Shown: piece after piece, positions 46,057 to 55,419 of the stretch
Layout of the letters: every line of letters begins with the position of its first letter
Position numbering within the stretch: the first letter of the stretch is position 1
DNA from: an uncultured cyanobacterium
GTDB taxonomy: Bacteria > Cyanobacteriota > Cyanobacteriia > Thermostichales > Thermostichaceae
NCBI GenBank assembly: GCA_937944885.1
Contig: CALFBB010000017.1
Span: 41,570 to 105,569 of the forward strand
DNA length: 64,000 nucleotides
Direction: 5' to 3'
Notes under the pieces: generated by a model
Database searches by the model: none
What the model saw: only the letters and a program-made list of their open reading frames with translations
Told to the model about the DNA's origin: nothing
Translations under genes and position numbers: made by a program

Positions 46057-46437
46057 TTAACAAGCTACCAGAGCGTCTTGTCGCTGCTCCCCTGAACTGG
46101 GGCTAGAGGGGGTGGATCCCCAATACTCCGACTCGACTTCCTCCAAGACAGCTTCATTGACCGACTGCTTGGAGATAGAAGTCACCTCCCCATCCCGGAG
46201 GACAAAAGGATGACTACACTCAGGACAATGATGAACTCGATAGGCACTGCCCTGAACTCCCTCGATCACCTCGGGATGCAACAGGTAAAAGCTCAAGGCT
46301 TTCTCTGCCACCGCCGACATCGGCTCTCGCTCAACGGCTGCCCGAATCTTCAGATCCCGATGCAGATCCGGTGAAAGGTACAAGGTCACCTTCTGCTTGG
46401 CATCTCCGCCCTCTCCAATTTCTGGCCGATGATTCAT
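46057..46437 (-). CDS. Ribbon-helix-helix protein with a Cys-x2-Cys motif
   Basis: A 126-residue protein. Residues 15-52 form a ribbon-helix-helix DNA-binding motif (KVTLYLSPDLHRDLKIRAAV, then an EPMSAVAEKAL helix). A short HHCPECSHPF segment follows near residue 69, giving a Cys-x2-Cys pair with nearby histidines that could bind zinc. The tail is acidic, then serine-rich. It is probably a transcriptional regulator or an antitoxin-like protein; no toxin gene is adjacent. Confidence 0.7.
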   Translation of the reverse strand: MNHRPEIGEGGDAKQKVTLYLSPDLHRDLKIRAAVEREPMSAVAEKALSFYLLHPEVIEGVQGSAYRVHHCPECSHPFVLRDGEVTSISKQSVNEAVLEEVESEYWGSTPSSPSSGEQRQDALVAC

Positions 46438-46699
46438 GGCTAACCGCTTTTCTCGTCATACGCCGGACTTGCGGCCCATCATAACCAGCTTGATGGCTTG
46501 ACGGCAAGTTTGTAACAATTGTTAACATCTTTGCCTGGATTGGCATATGGGTGGGAGCTGTGAGGGAGCAGTCTGGACAGAGGGGATCCTGCTGTCTGTT
46601 ATGTTTTTCCCTGCTCCTGTTGAGGCCAGGGTATTGATGTCAGAATCTAGGCTAGGGCTTAAATCAGTCCTTCCATTCGTTTGAAGAGAACGTAGGTCT

Positions 46700-46906
46700 A
46701 TGGAACGTGTGATCAACACCTTGAGTAAAAATCTCTCCGCTTGGGGGCGGCGCGCTCTGGTACAAACCGGAGATGGTCTTGCCAGCCTAAAGGAGGTTGT
46801 GTTGGACAATGGCAATCTATTGCTCAGCAAAGCTCGGGTTACTGTTTCAGATGCCAGCGCTACAACCCTACAGGTGATTCAGTCTCGCTTTGGCTCCCGT
46901 CGCTGA
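46700..46906 (+). CDS. Hypothetical 68-residue protein
   Basis: A short basic protein (MERVINTLSKNLSAWGRR onward, ending RFGSRR) with no membrane segment and no recognised family. GTAGG lies about 6 bases before ATG 46700. It converges with the ABC exporter gene, six bases apart. The ribosome site and compact layout support it modestly. Confidence 0.5.
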   Translation: MERVINTLSKNLSAWGRRALVQTGDGLASLKEVVLDNGNLLLSKARVTVSDASATTLQVIQSRFGSRR

Positions 46907-46911
46907 AGGTT

Positions 46912-48762
46912 TTATCCCCCCAGATCTTGCAGGCGGTAAAGGCTGGCGTACAGGCCATTGAGGGCCATTAGCTCAGTATGGGATCCCTGTTCTTTCAGTT
47001 CCCCGTGTTGCAAGACCAAAATCCGATCCACATCGCGGATGGTAGAGAGACGGTGGGCAATGATAATAGCTGTTCGATCCTGAAGCAGGGTTTCCAAGGC
47101 GGATTGGATTAGGGCTTCTGTACCGACATCCAAACTGGCGGTGGCCTCATCCAAGAGGAGAATGCTTGGATTTCGCCACATGGCTCGCACGAAGCTGATC
47201 AGCTGTTTTTGACCGCTGGACAAGTTGCTACCCCGCTCCCGTACTGGCGTGGCATAGCCCTGAGGTAAATCGCGGATAAACTCGTGCAGGTTCAGCTGGC
47301 GGGCAGCCCGTTCTACGTCAGCTAGCTCCCCCTCTTCTCCAAGGGTAATGTTTTGCTGAATATCCCCAGAAAAAAGAAATCCATCCTGGAGGATCACCCC
47401 CAGCCGTTGGCGCAGCTCTGCTTGAGCAATCTCGCGGATATCCACACCGTCAATCCGGATGGATCCCTGGTTAACGTCGTAAAGACGACACAGCAGGCGG
47501 ATCACCGAGCTTTTACCGGCCCCGGTAGGTCCGACCAAGGCGACTTTTTCTCCCGGGCGAATCGTAAAGGTGAGATTCTTTAGGACCCACTCACCCGGAC
47601 TGTAACCAAAGAACACATTTTCAAATCGCACCTCTCCCCCGCCCGAACGGGGCAAGGAACGCGGCTGCAGGGGATCCCGAATGGCAAGGGGTAGGCTGAG
47701 AATGCTATCGATCCGTTCAACGGCAGTAAACCCAGACTGCAAGGCAGTAAATTTTTCTGCTAACTGACGCAGCGGGTTAAAAAAGCGTTGCGAAAAAAGG
47801 ATAAAGGCGTAGAGGCTGCCAAAAGTAAGGGGTTCACTTGGGGCAGGCAGGGATCCCCCCAAGTCTTCCCGGAGCATTTCTGTACCGGCGGCAAGCACCT
47901 GTTGTCCTCCTACCCAGAGCAGGGCTGCTATTGCCAGCCAGGATACCCACTCCAGAATGGCTGATAGGGCAGCATCGTAGAGGATGGTTTGGTCAACTTC
48001 GTGGATATAGTGCCGGTTGATGGTTTGAAAAATTTGACCGTTCAGCCGTTCTCGGCGAAACAATTGCACAACCGTGATGCCGAGAATGTTCTCTTGGATC
48101 CAGGAGTTGAGTTTGGAGAGCTCTTCTCGCACCCGGAAGTTAGCGTCTCGGAAGCGGCGCTGCAACTCAACAACGATGGCGCTCATGGGAATAACAATCA
48201 GAATCAGGAGCAAGCCCAGATCCCAACGCTGGCTGAGCATCACCACCGCGATTACCGCCAGGGTAAAGAGGTCGCTGACAATGCCCACCGCTCCGGTAGA
48301 AAAAACATCTCCCAAGGCTTCCACATCGCTAGTCATGCGGGTGATTAACTTGCCTACCGGGGTGCGATCAAAAAACTGGGCCGGCAAAGCCAGGATATGG
48401 GCAAACAAATCATTGCGAATATCCCGTGTCATCAACTGGCCCAACTTCTGGCTGCTGTAGCCCTCCAAAGATTGAAAGGCCCAGCGCAGCAGCACGGTCA
48501 GGATGAGCAAACCCACGTAGGGCCAAAGGCCCAAGAGGATCCCATCCCCCCGCTCCAAAGCCTCAGCAATGGGACCATCCAAGGCCCGCTGCAAAATCAA
48601 AGGCTGAACCGCATCCGCCAAAGCCAGAGGCGGCAAAAAGGCCAGAGCAGTCAGCAACAGCTTCCAGTGGCGCCGGGCGTAGGGCCAGAGAATGCGTAGC
48701 AGCCGCCAATCACTTTGAGGGTGCAGGTTTGCAGCAGTATCTGGGGGAGTTGCAACGGTCAC
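46912..48762 (-). CDS. ABC exporter, fused membrane and ATPase domains
   Basis: A type IV ABC exporter half-transporter of 616 residues from GTG 48762 (frame open to 48792). The first 340 residues carry six membrane helices, including FDRTPVGKLITRMTSDVEAL, a coupling-helix region typical of MdlB/MsbA-like proteins. The nucleotide-binding domain has Walker A GPTGAGKSS, signature LSSGQKQLISFVRA (LSSGQ in place of LSGGQ) and Walker B ILLLDEATASLD. The substrate is unknown; lipid-like or drug export is typical of the family. Partner half-transporters are not adjacent. Confidence 0.9.
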   Translation of the reverse strand: MTVATPPDTAANLHPQSDWRLLRILWPYARRHWKLLLTALAFLPPLALADAVQPLILQRALDGPIAEALERGDGILLGLWPYVGLLILTVLLRWAFQSLEGYSSQKLGQLMTRDIRNDLFAHILALPAQFFDRTPVGKLITRMTSDVEALGDVFSTGAVGIVSDLFTLAVIAVVMLSQRWDLGLLLILIVIPMSAIVVELQRRFRDANFRVREELSKLNSWIQENILGITVVQLFRRERLNGQIFQTINRHYIHEVDQTILYDAALSAILEWVSWLAIAALLWVGGQQVLAAGTEMLREDLGGSLPAPSEPLTFGSLYAFILFSQRFFNPLRQLAEKFTALQSGFTAVERIDSILSLPLAIRDPLQPRSLPRSGGGEVRFENVFFGYSPGEWVLKNLTFTIRPGEKVALVGPTGAGKSSVIRLLCRLYDVNQGSIRIDGVDIREIAQAELRQRLGVILQDGFLFSGDIQQNITLGEEGELADVERAARQLNLHEFIRDLPQGYATPVRERGSNLSSGQKQLISFVRAMWRNPSILLLDEATASLDVGTEALIQSALETLLQDRTAIIIAHRLSTIRDVDRILVLQHGELKEQGSHTELMALNGLYASLYRLQDLGG

Positions 48763-48898
48763 AGGAGCACATCCAAAGATCAGCAAGTACACTGATCCAA
48801 TCTACGCTCCTACCCGGCAGCTGAGAGGACAAAATCTCTATCTGCTGCTGCAAGAATCCACTCTGGCAGGGTCGGATCACAATCGCAAAAAACTGCTG

Positions 48899-49495
48899 CT
48901 AAGGAGTGGTGTGACCGTGGGAGTGCCCATGTCCGTGGCTGTGCCCATGGGAATCGGATCCACCCGTCAACTTCAGTAAGGGAGCCGGCTCCGGCAAGCT
49001 ATGGGGATCCTCTCCCGGTTGAGCCACCTGAATCCAGCGGTAGATCCCCTCTTTGCACTCCTGGATGACCGGGAATGCCAAAGTCTCACCCGGTCGGTCC
49101 GGCAATTTCAGGTTAAGGCTAAACTCATCCATAAACTCATCTGGCAACACCCCACCTGACCAGATCACCTCTGCAACAGTCTCCGTAACCATTCGCCCAT
49201 GGGATTCGAAGGGGGTCTGCAGCGGTTTTTTGACAGTCTCAATTTCCCAAAGCGGATGCACCATCGGCTTGACAGAGGTTGCTCCCTCTGGAATTTGTAC
49301 CCGTAGGCGGGTGGTTGGGGATCCATCGCAGCCATGGGGAACGCGAAAGGTTAACTTGGCGTAGCTACCGGCTGGAGCCTCTTTGGGATTGACCGTAACA
49401 TGGCCAAAAGCAGCCATGGAGGAGGGCAAAAGGCTCAGGCCCACCAGCAATGCCCATTTTTTTCTCCAGAGTAGGTAGCTCCCTAATCTCAACAT
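48899..49495 (-). CDS. YcnI-like copper-binding protein with His-rich tail
   Basis: A 198-residue exported protein of the DUF1775/YcnI family. A signal peptide (about 1-31) ends at AAFG, leaving His as the likely mature N terminus (HVTVNPKEAPAGSYAKL), the copper-binding histidine of YcnI. The domain continues with VPHGCDGSPTTRL and EGIYRWIQVAQPGEDPH. The C terminus is a histidine/glycine repeat (HGHSHGHGHSHGH) that could bind copper, nickel or zinc. It lies 53 bases downstream of the pentad-repeat gene and on the same strand as petJ. Confidence 0.85.
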   Translation of the reverse strand: MLRLGSYLLWRKKWALLVGLSLLPSSMAAFGHVTVNPKEAPAGSYAKLTFRVPHGCDGSPTTRLRVQIPEGATSVKPMVHPLWEIETVKKPLQTPFESHGRMVTETVAEVIWSGGVLPDEFMDEFSLNLKLPDRPGETLAFPVIQECKEGIYRWIQVAQPGEDPHSLPEPAPLLKLTGGSDSHGHSHGHGHSHGHTTP

Positions 49496-49548
49496 AGGTC
49501 GATGTCCTCAAAAATCATGGGATGATGTAGCAAACGATTCAAGGCAAC

Positions 49549-49890
49549 TTAGGGGTGGTGATGGGATCCCTCTTGCAGCCAACCCATGCTGTGCTGCCCC
49601 CAACTGGACAGGCCCATGGACACCAAGCCGGCACTCACTAGGCCCATAGACACCAACCCAAAGGACAGTGCCCCCATAGCTACTAAGCCAATCGAGACAA
49701 TACCGTGGGTCACCACTCCGATAGCGACAACCCCATGGGCGGAAATGCCAAGGGCAACCAAGCCGTGGGCCCCCACACCAACCGAGAGAATCTGACGCGG
49801 GGTCCCCTGCCCTTCACACTCCCGGATCATTCCCCCTGTCGTCATGACTTCCGCTTGTCTGTTTTGAACTGAGAGCGGATCCTTATTCAT
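49549..49890 (-). CDS. Glycine-pentad repeat protein
   Basis: A 113-residue protein. After a 35-residue polar start, residues about 38-105 form twelve or more five-residue units beginning with glycine: GLVAL, GISAH, GVVAI, GVVTH, GIVSI, GLVAM, GALSF, GLVSM, GLVSA, GLVSM, GLSSW. The strict five-residue period suggests a small solenoid or a glycine-zipper membrane structure. Histidines recur at three of the unit ends and the protein closes with HHH. The ATG overlaps the petJ stop (TGATG at 49892-49888), so translation is coupled to cytochrome c6. I do not recognise a family function. Confidence 0.7.
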   Translation of the reverse strand: MNKDPLSVQNRQAEVMTTGGMIRECEGQGTPRQILSVGVGAHGLVALGISAHGVVAIGVVTHGIVSIGLVAMGALSFGLVSMGLVSAGLVSMGLSSWGQHSMGWLQEGSHHHP

Positions 49891-50246
49891 CAACCCTTAC
49901 TCCAGTTGTGTTCGGCTCGATCCAGGACATAGGCTGCCACGGCTTCGATTTCTTCAGGTTTGAGCAGCTTACCAAAAGCAGGCATCGCCCCTTTACCCTT
50001 GGTGACTTGAGCTTGGATCAACTCAGGTGTATCCACGTGGTACTCGTGCAAGGCAGCCAAGGAGAGGTTCTTAGCTGCCACCAAGGAATTGCGTCCACCC
50101 AAGTGACAACCGACACATTTGGCTTGAAAGACCTTGGCACCTAGGGCTAGATCAGGTTCGGCAAAAGCTGTCTGTGGGTGGAGAAGAGCCACAAAGCCCA
50201 AGAGCAAAAGGACAACAAGACCTTTGAGAATGTGCATTTTGAACAT
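49890..50246 (-). CDS. petJ: Cytochrome c6
   Basis: Cytochrome c6 carries electrons from cytochrome b6f to photosystem I in the thylakoid lumen, usually in place of plastocyanin when copper is scarce. The protein has a signal peptide ending at AFA (about residue 29), the heme-binding motif CVGCH, and the axial methionine in KGKGAMPAFG. The family C terminus AVAAYVLDRAEHNW is present. The start is ATG 50246, with MHILKG three codons later as alternative. It heads a unit with the pentad protein and the YcnI-like protein. Confidence 0.93.
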   Translation of the reverse strand: MFKMHILKGLVVLLLLGFVALLHPQTAFAEPDLALGAKVFQAKCVGCHLGGRNSLVAAKNLSLAALHEYHVDTPELIQAQVTKGKGAMPAFGKLLKPEEIEAVAAYVLDRAEHNWSKG

Positions 50247-50286
50247 GAGTCAACCTAAAGGAAAATTTTTCGCCTAGTTATGTTCT

Positions 50287-50303
50287 CAAGCTCATTGAGC
50301 TTG
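50287..50303. promoter_or_regulatory. Dyad operator candidate upstream of petJ
   Basis: CAAGCTCATTGAGCTTG is a 17-base dyad with eight perfect base pairs around a central T. Read on the minus strand toward petJ it directly follows TTGACC, a possible -35, and precedes an ACATAAC stretch that could be the -10 at 19-20 bases spacing. A dyad lying between promoter elements at this spacing is the geometry of MerR-family operators; it would also suit a repressor. It is 41 bases before the petJ start and 62 bases before dnaG on the other strand. Confidence 0.45.
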
Positions 50304-50364
50304 GTCAAAAGACAGCCTGTCAACTCTGCCCTAGGTACCATAGAGGCAGGATCCTTGTGAGGTC

Positions 50365-52272
50365 ATGAGCGGCCTACCCCCTGACACGATCCATTTGGTG
50401 CGCCAAAAGGCCGATCTCGTTGAGGTGGTGGCCGAAAAGGTGGTGCTGCGCAGGCAGGGGAAGAATTATGTTGGGCTTTGCCCCTTTCACAACGACCGCA
50501 AACCCAGCTTTCAGGTTAGCCCCAGCAAGCAGATCTACAAGTGTTTTTCTTGCGGTGCCGGCGGGGATGTACTGCGCTTTGTGAGCCAAATTGAAGGCAT
50601 CTCTTTCACAGAAGCAGTGCGCAAATTGGCCCAGCGCTACCATGTACTGCTTCCGGAGGGATCCCTGCAGGAGCGACAGGTCTACGAACGCAAGCTCTCC
50701 CACCAGGAAAAGTTGCTGGAGATTTTGGCTTTAGCCGCCGATTTTTATCAGCATGCCCTCAGATCCCAGGTCGGATTACCTGCCCGTCAGTACCTAGCCA
50801 GTCGCCACCTGAGCGAAGCAACCCTGGAAAAATTTCAGGTGGGTTTTGCTCCACCCGGCTGGCAACCTCTCTACGAGTACTTGGTGAACCAAAAGCGGCA
50901 ACCGGTCAAGCTACTGGAAGAAGCTGGACTCTTAGTGGCCCGTCAACAGGGATCCGGCTATTACGACCGCTTCCGGCATCGGATTATGTTGCCCATTTTT
51001 GATGGGCAGGGGCGGGTTATCGGTTTTGCTGGGCGTGCCCTTGGGAATGAACAGCCCAAGTATCTTAATTCGCCGGAGACGGAGCTTTTTAGCAAAAGCC
51101 AGGTGATCTATGGCCTCAACTTTGCTCGGGAGGCCATTGTTAAAGCGGATCAAGCCCTGGTTGTAGAAGGTTATTTCGATGTGATGGCTTTACATCAGGC
51201 TGGGATCCGGCAGGTGGTTGCGGCCATGGGTACAGCCTTGACGGCGCAACAGGTAAAAACCCTGCTGCGCTACACCGAGTCGAAGCGCCTCATTTTAAAT
51301 TTTGATGCCGATCGGGCGGGGTTAAATGCCGCAACTCGGGCCATTGAGTCAGTTGAAGAACAGGCGCGGCGCGGGGAAGTGGAGCTGCGCATTCTCGTTA
51401 TTCCTGAGGGTAAAGATGCTGACGAATTTCTGCGCCGGCATCCGGTTGAGGAGTTTCAAGCCCTCCTGGATCAAGCTCCTCTTTGGCTGGATTGGCAAAT
51501 TGAGCAGGTGCTCTCAGGGCGGGATCTGAGTCGGGCCAGTGATTTTCAGCAAGCTTATCAAGCTCTGGTGCAGCTGCTGGCCGGCTTGGGGGGGCAGTGG
51601 CGTTCTCTGTACCTGCACAAGGTAGCCGAGTTGCTCAGTCAAGGTAATGGCCGTTTGAGCCGAGATTTGGAAGAGGAACTCCGCCGAGCGGTGCGGCAAC
51701 AGCGTTGGTCCAAGCCGAAGCAACTGCCTCCCGCCAAGGGATCCAAACTACTGCAATCGGAATCCCATTTGCTGCAGATCTTTCTCCACTTTTGCGAGTA
51801 CCGCCGCGAAATTCGAGAAGCTTTGCTGCAGCGGGAGTTGCAGTTTAGCTTTCGCCCCCACCGGGATCTGTGGCAACGGATTTTGGAGTTGGTATACGCT
51901 CAGCCGGAGCTGGAAACTCAGGAGGAGCCTCTGCTGACGGCCTTGCGCACCATCTGTGCCCATGACGAGCAGCTCAATGAGCGCCTCAGCCACTTGCTTT
52001 GGTTGGATGAAAATACCCGTGTGGCGTTGATGCGACCGCGGATTGTGGTGCGGGCTGCTATTGCCAATATGGAGCTGGAAATTCGTCAGAAGCGCTATCG
52101 CTACTGGACACAACTGTGGGATCAAGCCTTTTCTGAAGGCGATACAGACCTAGCTGCTCAGTACCAAGCCAAGATCCAAGAGGAATATCAGGCGATCCAA
52201 TCTTTGCAACGGGATGTGCAACTGAGTCTAGAAGATATGCTGGAAACCCCACCGGCAGAGGAGATGCTGTAA
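50365..52272 (+). CDS. dnaG: DNA primase
   Basis: DnaG makes RNA primers for replication. The 635-residue protein has the N-terminal zinc-binding domain (CPFHNDRKPSF, then YKCFSCGAGGD). The TOPRIM catalytic core carries VVEGYFDVMAL, the NFDADRAG metal-binding motif and EGKDADEFLR. A long helical C-terminal domain (about 430-635) should bind DnaB helicase. The length fits the family. ATG 50365 is preceded by GTGAGG. The gene lies divergent from petJ. Confidence 0.96.
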   Translation: MSGLPPDTIHLVRQKADLVEVVAEKVVLRRQGKNYVGLCPFHNDRKPSFQVSPSKQIYKCFSCGAGGDVLRFVSQIEGISFTEAVRKLAQRYHVLLPEGSLQERQVYERKLSHQEKLLEILALAADFYQHALRSQVGLPARQYLASRHLSEATLEKFQVGFAPPGWQPLYEYLVNQKRQPVKLLEEAGLLVARQQGSGYYDRFRHRIMLPIFDGQGRVIGFAGRALGNEQPKYLNSPETELFSKSQVIYGLNFAREAIVKADQALVVEGYFDVMALHQAGIRQVVAAMGTALTAQQVKTLLRYTESKRLILNFDADRAGLNAATRAIESVEEQARRGEVELRILVIPEGKDADEFLRRHPVEEFQALLDQAPLWLDWQIEQVLSGRDLSRASDFQQAYQALVQLLAGLGGQWRSLYLHKVAELLSQGNGRLSRDLEEELRRAVRQQRWSKPKQLPPAKGSKLLQSESHLLQIFLHFCEYRREIREALLQRELQFSFRPHRDLWQRILELVYAQPELETQEEPLLTALRTICAHDEQLNERLSHLLWLDENTRVALMRPRIVVRAAIANMELEIRQKRYRYWTQLWDQAFSEGDTDLAAQYQAKIQEEYQAIQSLQRDVQLSLEDMLETPPAEEML

Positions 52273-52440
52273 CGAATTTATGTCGTTACGCTTCTCCCTC
52301 CCCCTAGAGGTTGAGAGCCAGAAGCCGGGGTGTAGTGCCTTCTCCCCACCTGCTTTAGGCTCACCGTCTAGTCCTTCTCTCAGTTGACTCGGGGATGCCC
52401 AGACCCCACACGAGCGCTCTCTACAAAAACCTTTGCCAAC

Positions 52441-53277
52441 TCATGGGTTACAAAACACACATTGGGCCGGATCTGCCCAGGACTCCTCCACAGGCTCCTG
52501 ATGAGTGTGGCTACAGCGCAAGCACCCGTAGACCCAAGCTCTAGGCAAGGGTGTAGGGGCACCACAGTTGCCACAGGGCAGGCCGGGGAGAGAGCGGATC
52601 CGCCAATAACCGGGCGTTCCACAAGCAGGACAATGACTTTGGGCTCTGACCACCAAATTTTCGGCAGCAGCAGCAATTACCTGCATCCGGGAGGGATTGC
52701 ACATAGCTCGCATATCGGTTTCTAAATGAACCCCCTGCCCATCTGCATTCAGCTCCTGGAATACGGCTTGCAAGGTCTTTTCATCTTGGATCCCTTTGTG
52801 GATCACCTGCGGCTGCTGCGGGTCATCGAGAGCAATCAAGCCGTGCTCGGGAAAGCCCACCTGCCGAGCAAAAGCCAGGGCCTCTGCCAGCGTGGTGACA
52901 CGACGGTGGCTAAAGTTGGTTCGACTGCTGCCTGCCCAGCCCACCAGCTCCAATCCCTCGACGCGATCCTGCAACATCACCCACTCCTGGTTCCAGGGCA
53001 GCCAGGGGAACTGCGGATGCGGTCCAAAGGATCCCTCGCTGGCTAAGCCCAAGGGTGCCTCCTTCACCTGAAAGGCAGATGCAATCTTCAGGCGCAAAGT
53101 GGTTATCGGATCCCCAGGTCGAGGTCGTTCCCGCGAAAAGGTACCAAATTGATCGGTATCGATATCTACCACCTCAACGCAGATCCCCAGGTGTTGGTGC
53201 AAAAGAGGCCCGATGACGGCTTCTTTGCCATGCCGAGTGGCCAGCAAAGCCACTGAGTTGTGCCACCCCTTGCTCAT
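52441..53277 (-). CDS. DUF6671 family protein with zinc ribbon
   Basis: A 278-residue protein matching the DUF6671 family as I recall it. The N-terminal part (SVALLATRHGKEAVIGPLL) and middle (ETDMRAMCNPSRMQVIAAAA) are conserved in the family. The C-terminal 70 residues form a zinc ribbon with CPACG, CGNCG, CLRCSH and CVFCN, four Cys-x2-Cys pairs. No signal peptide or membrane segment is seen. Function unknown. The gene converges with dnaG. Confidence 0.7.
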   Translation of the reverse strand: MSKGWHNSVALLATRHGKEAVIGPLLHQHLGICVEVVDIDTDQFGTFSRERPRPGDPITTLRLKIASAFQVKEAPLGLASEGSFGPHPQFPWLPWNQEWVMLQDRVEGLELVGWAGSSRTNFSHRRVTTLAEALAFARQVGFPEHGLIALDDPQQPQVIHKGIQDEKTLQAVFQELNADGQGVHLETDMRAMCNPSRMQVIAAAAENLVVRAQSHCPACGTPGYWRIRSLPGLPCGNCGAPTPLPRAWVYGCLRCSHTHQEPVEESWADPAQCVFCNP

Positions 53278-53447
53278 AGATCCTGAGATTATAGATAACC
53301 TTTACCCGAATCGGTTAAGCTGCGAACCTTTCCTATGGATTCCATCGGAAGATCCCTGGCAACTCTGGTGCTCCCCCATCTCTAGGATGGTTTGCCGAAT
53401 CGGCCAAAACCGTAGAAGACAATTTGAGACAAAAGCGAGCATAGACC

Positions 53448-55166
53448 TCAAAACAAAAAATACCGCTGGGCCATAGGCAGAACCTCCGCCGGCTCACAGG
53501 TGAGCAACTCTCCATCCGCCCGCACCTCGTAGGTTTCCGGGTTAACCTCGATATGAGGGGTGCTGGTGTTCAACTTCAAATCTGCTTTGCCGATTTCTCG
53601 ACAATTTCGTACCGCCACTGCCGGTCGCTGGATCCCCAGTTGTTGCGGGATCCCCTTTGCCAAAGCCGCTTGCGAAACAAACAACAGGCTGGTTTGAATC
53701 ATGGCCCGACCCAAGCTGCCGAACATGGGGCGGGGATAAACCGGCTGCGGCGTGGGAATTGAGGCATTCGGATCCCCCATCTGCGCATAGGCAATCAAGC
53801 CCCCCTTGAGCACAATCTCCGGCTTTACCCCGAAGAAAGCCGGTTTCCACAGACACAGATCCGCCAGCTTACCCACCTCCACCGAGCCGATCACATGGCT
53901 CAGACCATGGGCAATGGCCGGACAAATGGTGTACTTGGCAACGTAGCGTTTGGCTCGGTAGTTGTCGTTGCGATCGGAATCTTCTGGCAGTGGCCCCCGC
54001 TGCACCTTCATCTTGTGGGCCGTCTGCCAAGTGCGAATGATAACCTCCCCCACCCGACCCATGGCTTGAGAGTCAGAAGCAATAATGCTGAACACCCCCA
54101 TGTCGTGCAAAATGTCTTCGGCAGCAATGGTTTGGGGGCGGATGCGACTTTCGGCAAAAGCAATATCCTCCGGCACATTCTTGCTCAGGTGATGGCACAC
54201 CATCAACATGTCCAGGTGCTCTTCGATGGTGTTGCGGGTAAAGGGACGGGTAGGATTGGTGGAACTAGGCAGCACGTTCGGTTCAGAGGCAATGCGGATG
54301 ATATCTGGGGCATGCCCTCCCCCCGCTCCCTCGGTATGAAAGGTGTGAATGGTACGGCCATTGATGGCGGCAATGGTGTCCTCCACAAAGGCAGACTCAT
54401 TTAAGGTATCGGTGTGGATGAGGGCCTGTACATCGTATTCATCGCAGACCCTTAAACAACTGTCGATCACCGCCGGTGTGGATCCCCAGTCTTCGTGCAT
54501 CTTCAAGCCACAGGCTCCTGCCTCCACTTGCTCCCGCAGCGCCTCCGGAAAAGAGGCATTCCCCTTACCAAAGAAACCCAAATTGACCGGGAAACCCTCT
54601 GCCGCCTGCAACATCTTGCCCAAGTTCCAGGCTCCCGGTGTACAGGTGGTGGCGTTGGTGCCGGTGGCCGGCCCGGTACCTCCCCCCAACAGAGTGGTCA
54701 ACCCAGAAGCAATGGCAAACTCGCACAGTTGTGGACAAATAAAATGCACATGAGCATCAATTCCGCCCGCCGTCAGGATGAGGTTCTCCCCGGCAATCGC
54801 CTCTGTGCTCGGGCCAACCACCATGCCGGGTGTCACGCCCGATTGAATGTTAGGGTTACCGGCTTTGCCGATGCCGACAATATAGCCATCGCGAATGCCG
54901 ACATCCGCCTTAACAATGCCCCACCAATCCAGAATCAAAGCATTGGTGATCACCAAATCTAGGGCTCCCCTGGCTCGCGTCGCCGTCGGTGATTGCCCCA
55001 TGCCATCCCGAATCGTCTTGCCCCCGCCAAACTTGATTTCTTCTCCATAGGTGGTCAAGTCCTGCTCCACCTCAATGATCAACTGCGTATCGGCTAGGCG
55101 CACCCGATCCCCCACTGTGGGACCGTAGTTGCTCACGTATTGGCGACGGGGAATTTCTAGGGTCAT
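53448..55166 (-). CDS. ureC: Urease catalytic (alpha) subunit
   Basis: UreC holds the dinickel active site that hydrolyses urea to ammonia and carbamate. The 572-residue protein has the HVHFICPQ histidines, the lysine to be carbamylated in [25 protein letters not shown] and the mobile flap [20 protein letters not shown]. All metal ligands are present and the length is standard. ATG 55166 begins the family N terminus [20 protein letters not shown]. ureA and ureB are not adjacent and the accessory pair ureG-ureD is 32 kb away, so the urease genes are scattered. Confidence 0.98.
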   Translation of the reverse strand: MTLEIPRRQYVSNYGPTVGDRVRLADTQLIIEVEQDLTTYGEEIKFGGGKTIRDGMGQSPTATRARGALDLVITNALILDWWGIVKADVGIRDGYIVGIGKAGNPNIQSGVTPGMVVGPSTEAIAGENLILTAGGIDAHVHFICPQLCEFAIASGLTTLLGGGTGPATGTNATTCTPGAWNLGKMLQAAEGFPVNLGFFGKGNASFPEALREQVEAGACGLKMHEDWGSTPAVIDSCLRVCDEYDVQALIHTDTLNESAFVEDTIAAINGRTIHTFHTEGAGGGHAPDIIRIASEPNVLPSSTNPTRPFTRNTIEEHLDMLMVCHHLSKNVPEDIAFAESRIRPQTIAAEDILHDMGVFSIIASDSQAMGRVGEVIIRTWQTAHKMKVQRGPLPEDSDRNDNYRAKRYVAKYTICPAIAHGLSHVIGSVEVGKLADLCLWKPAFFGVKPEIVLKGGLIAYAQMGDPNASIPTPQPVYPRPMFGSLGRAMIQTSLLFVSQAALAKGIPQQLGIQRPAVAVRNCREIGKADLKLNTSTPHIEVNPETYEVRADGELLTCEPAEVLPMAQRYFLF

Positions 55167-55300
55167 AGGATGCTATTTACACAAAAGGCTGCCAGGGTTT
55201 TACCACAAATATCCCCACCCAGGGGATCCCTTTAAACTCAATACCCAACCGATACTTGTTCTTTGCCAGCTCTTCATTTCCCTAAGTCAACTGAAAAGCT

Positions 55301-55318
55301 GTTACATATATTCACAAT
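55301..55318 (+). promoter_or_regulatory. HLR1-like element upstream of psaAB
   Basis: GTTACATATATTCACAAT matches the High Light Regulatory 1 motif, two (G/T)TTACA(T/A)(T/A) units spaced by two bases, with a single mismatch in the second unit. HLR1 is the binding site of the response regulator RpaB, which controls photosystem I genes in cyanobacteria. It lies about 120 bases before the candidate -10 box at 55420-55425. An inverted repeat ATGATC/GATCAT (55320-55339) follows directly. Confidence 0.55.
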
Positions 55319-55419
55319 CATGATCGAAAAAGTGATCATAGGCTTGCCGTAATCCTGATGGGGCAAGGGATCCCTGGTTTAATTATTGTGAAGCATCGGG
55401 AGGGTCCTAAAGGCTGCCC

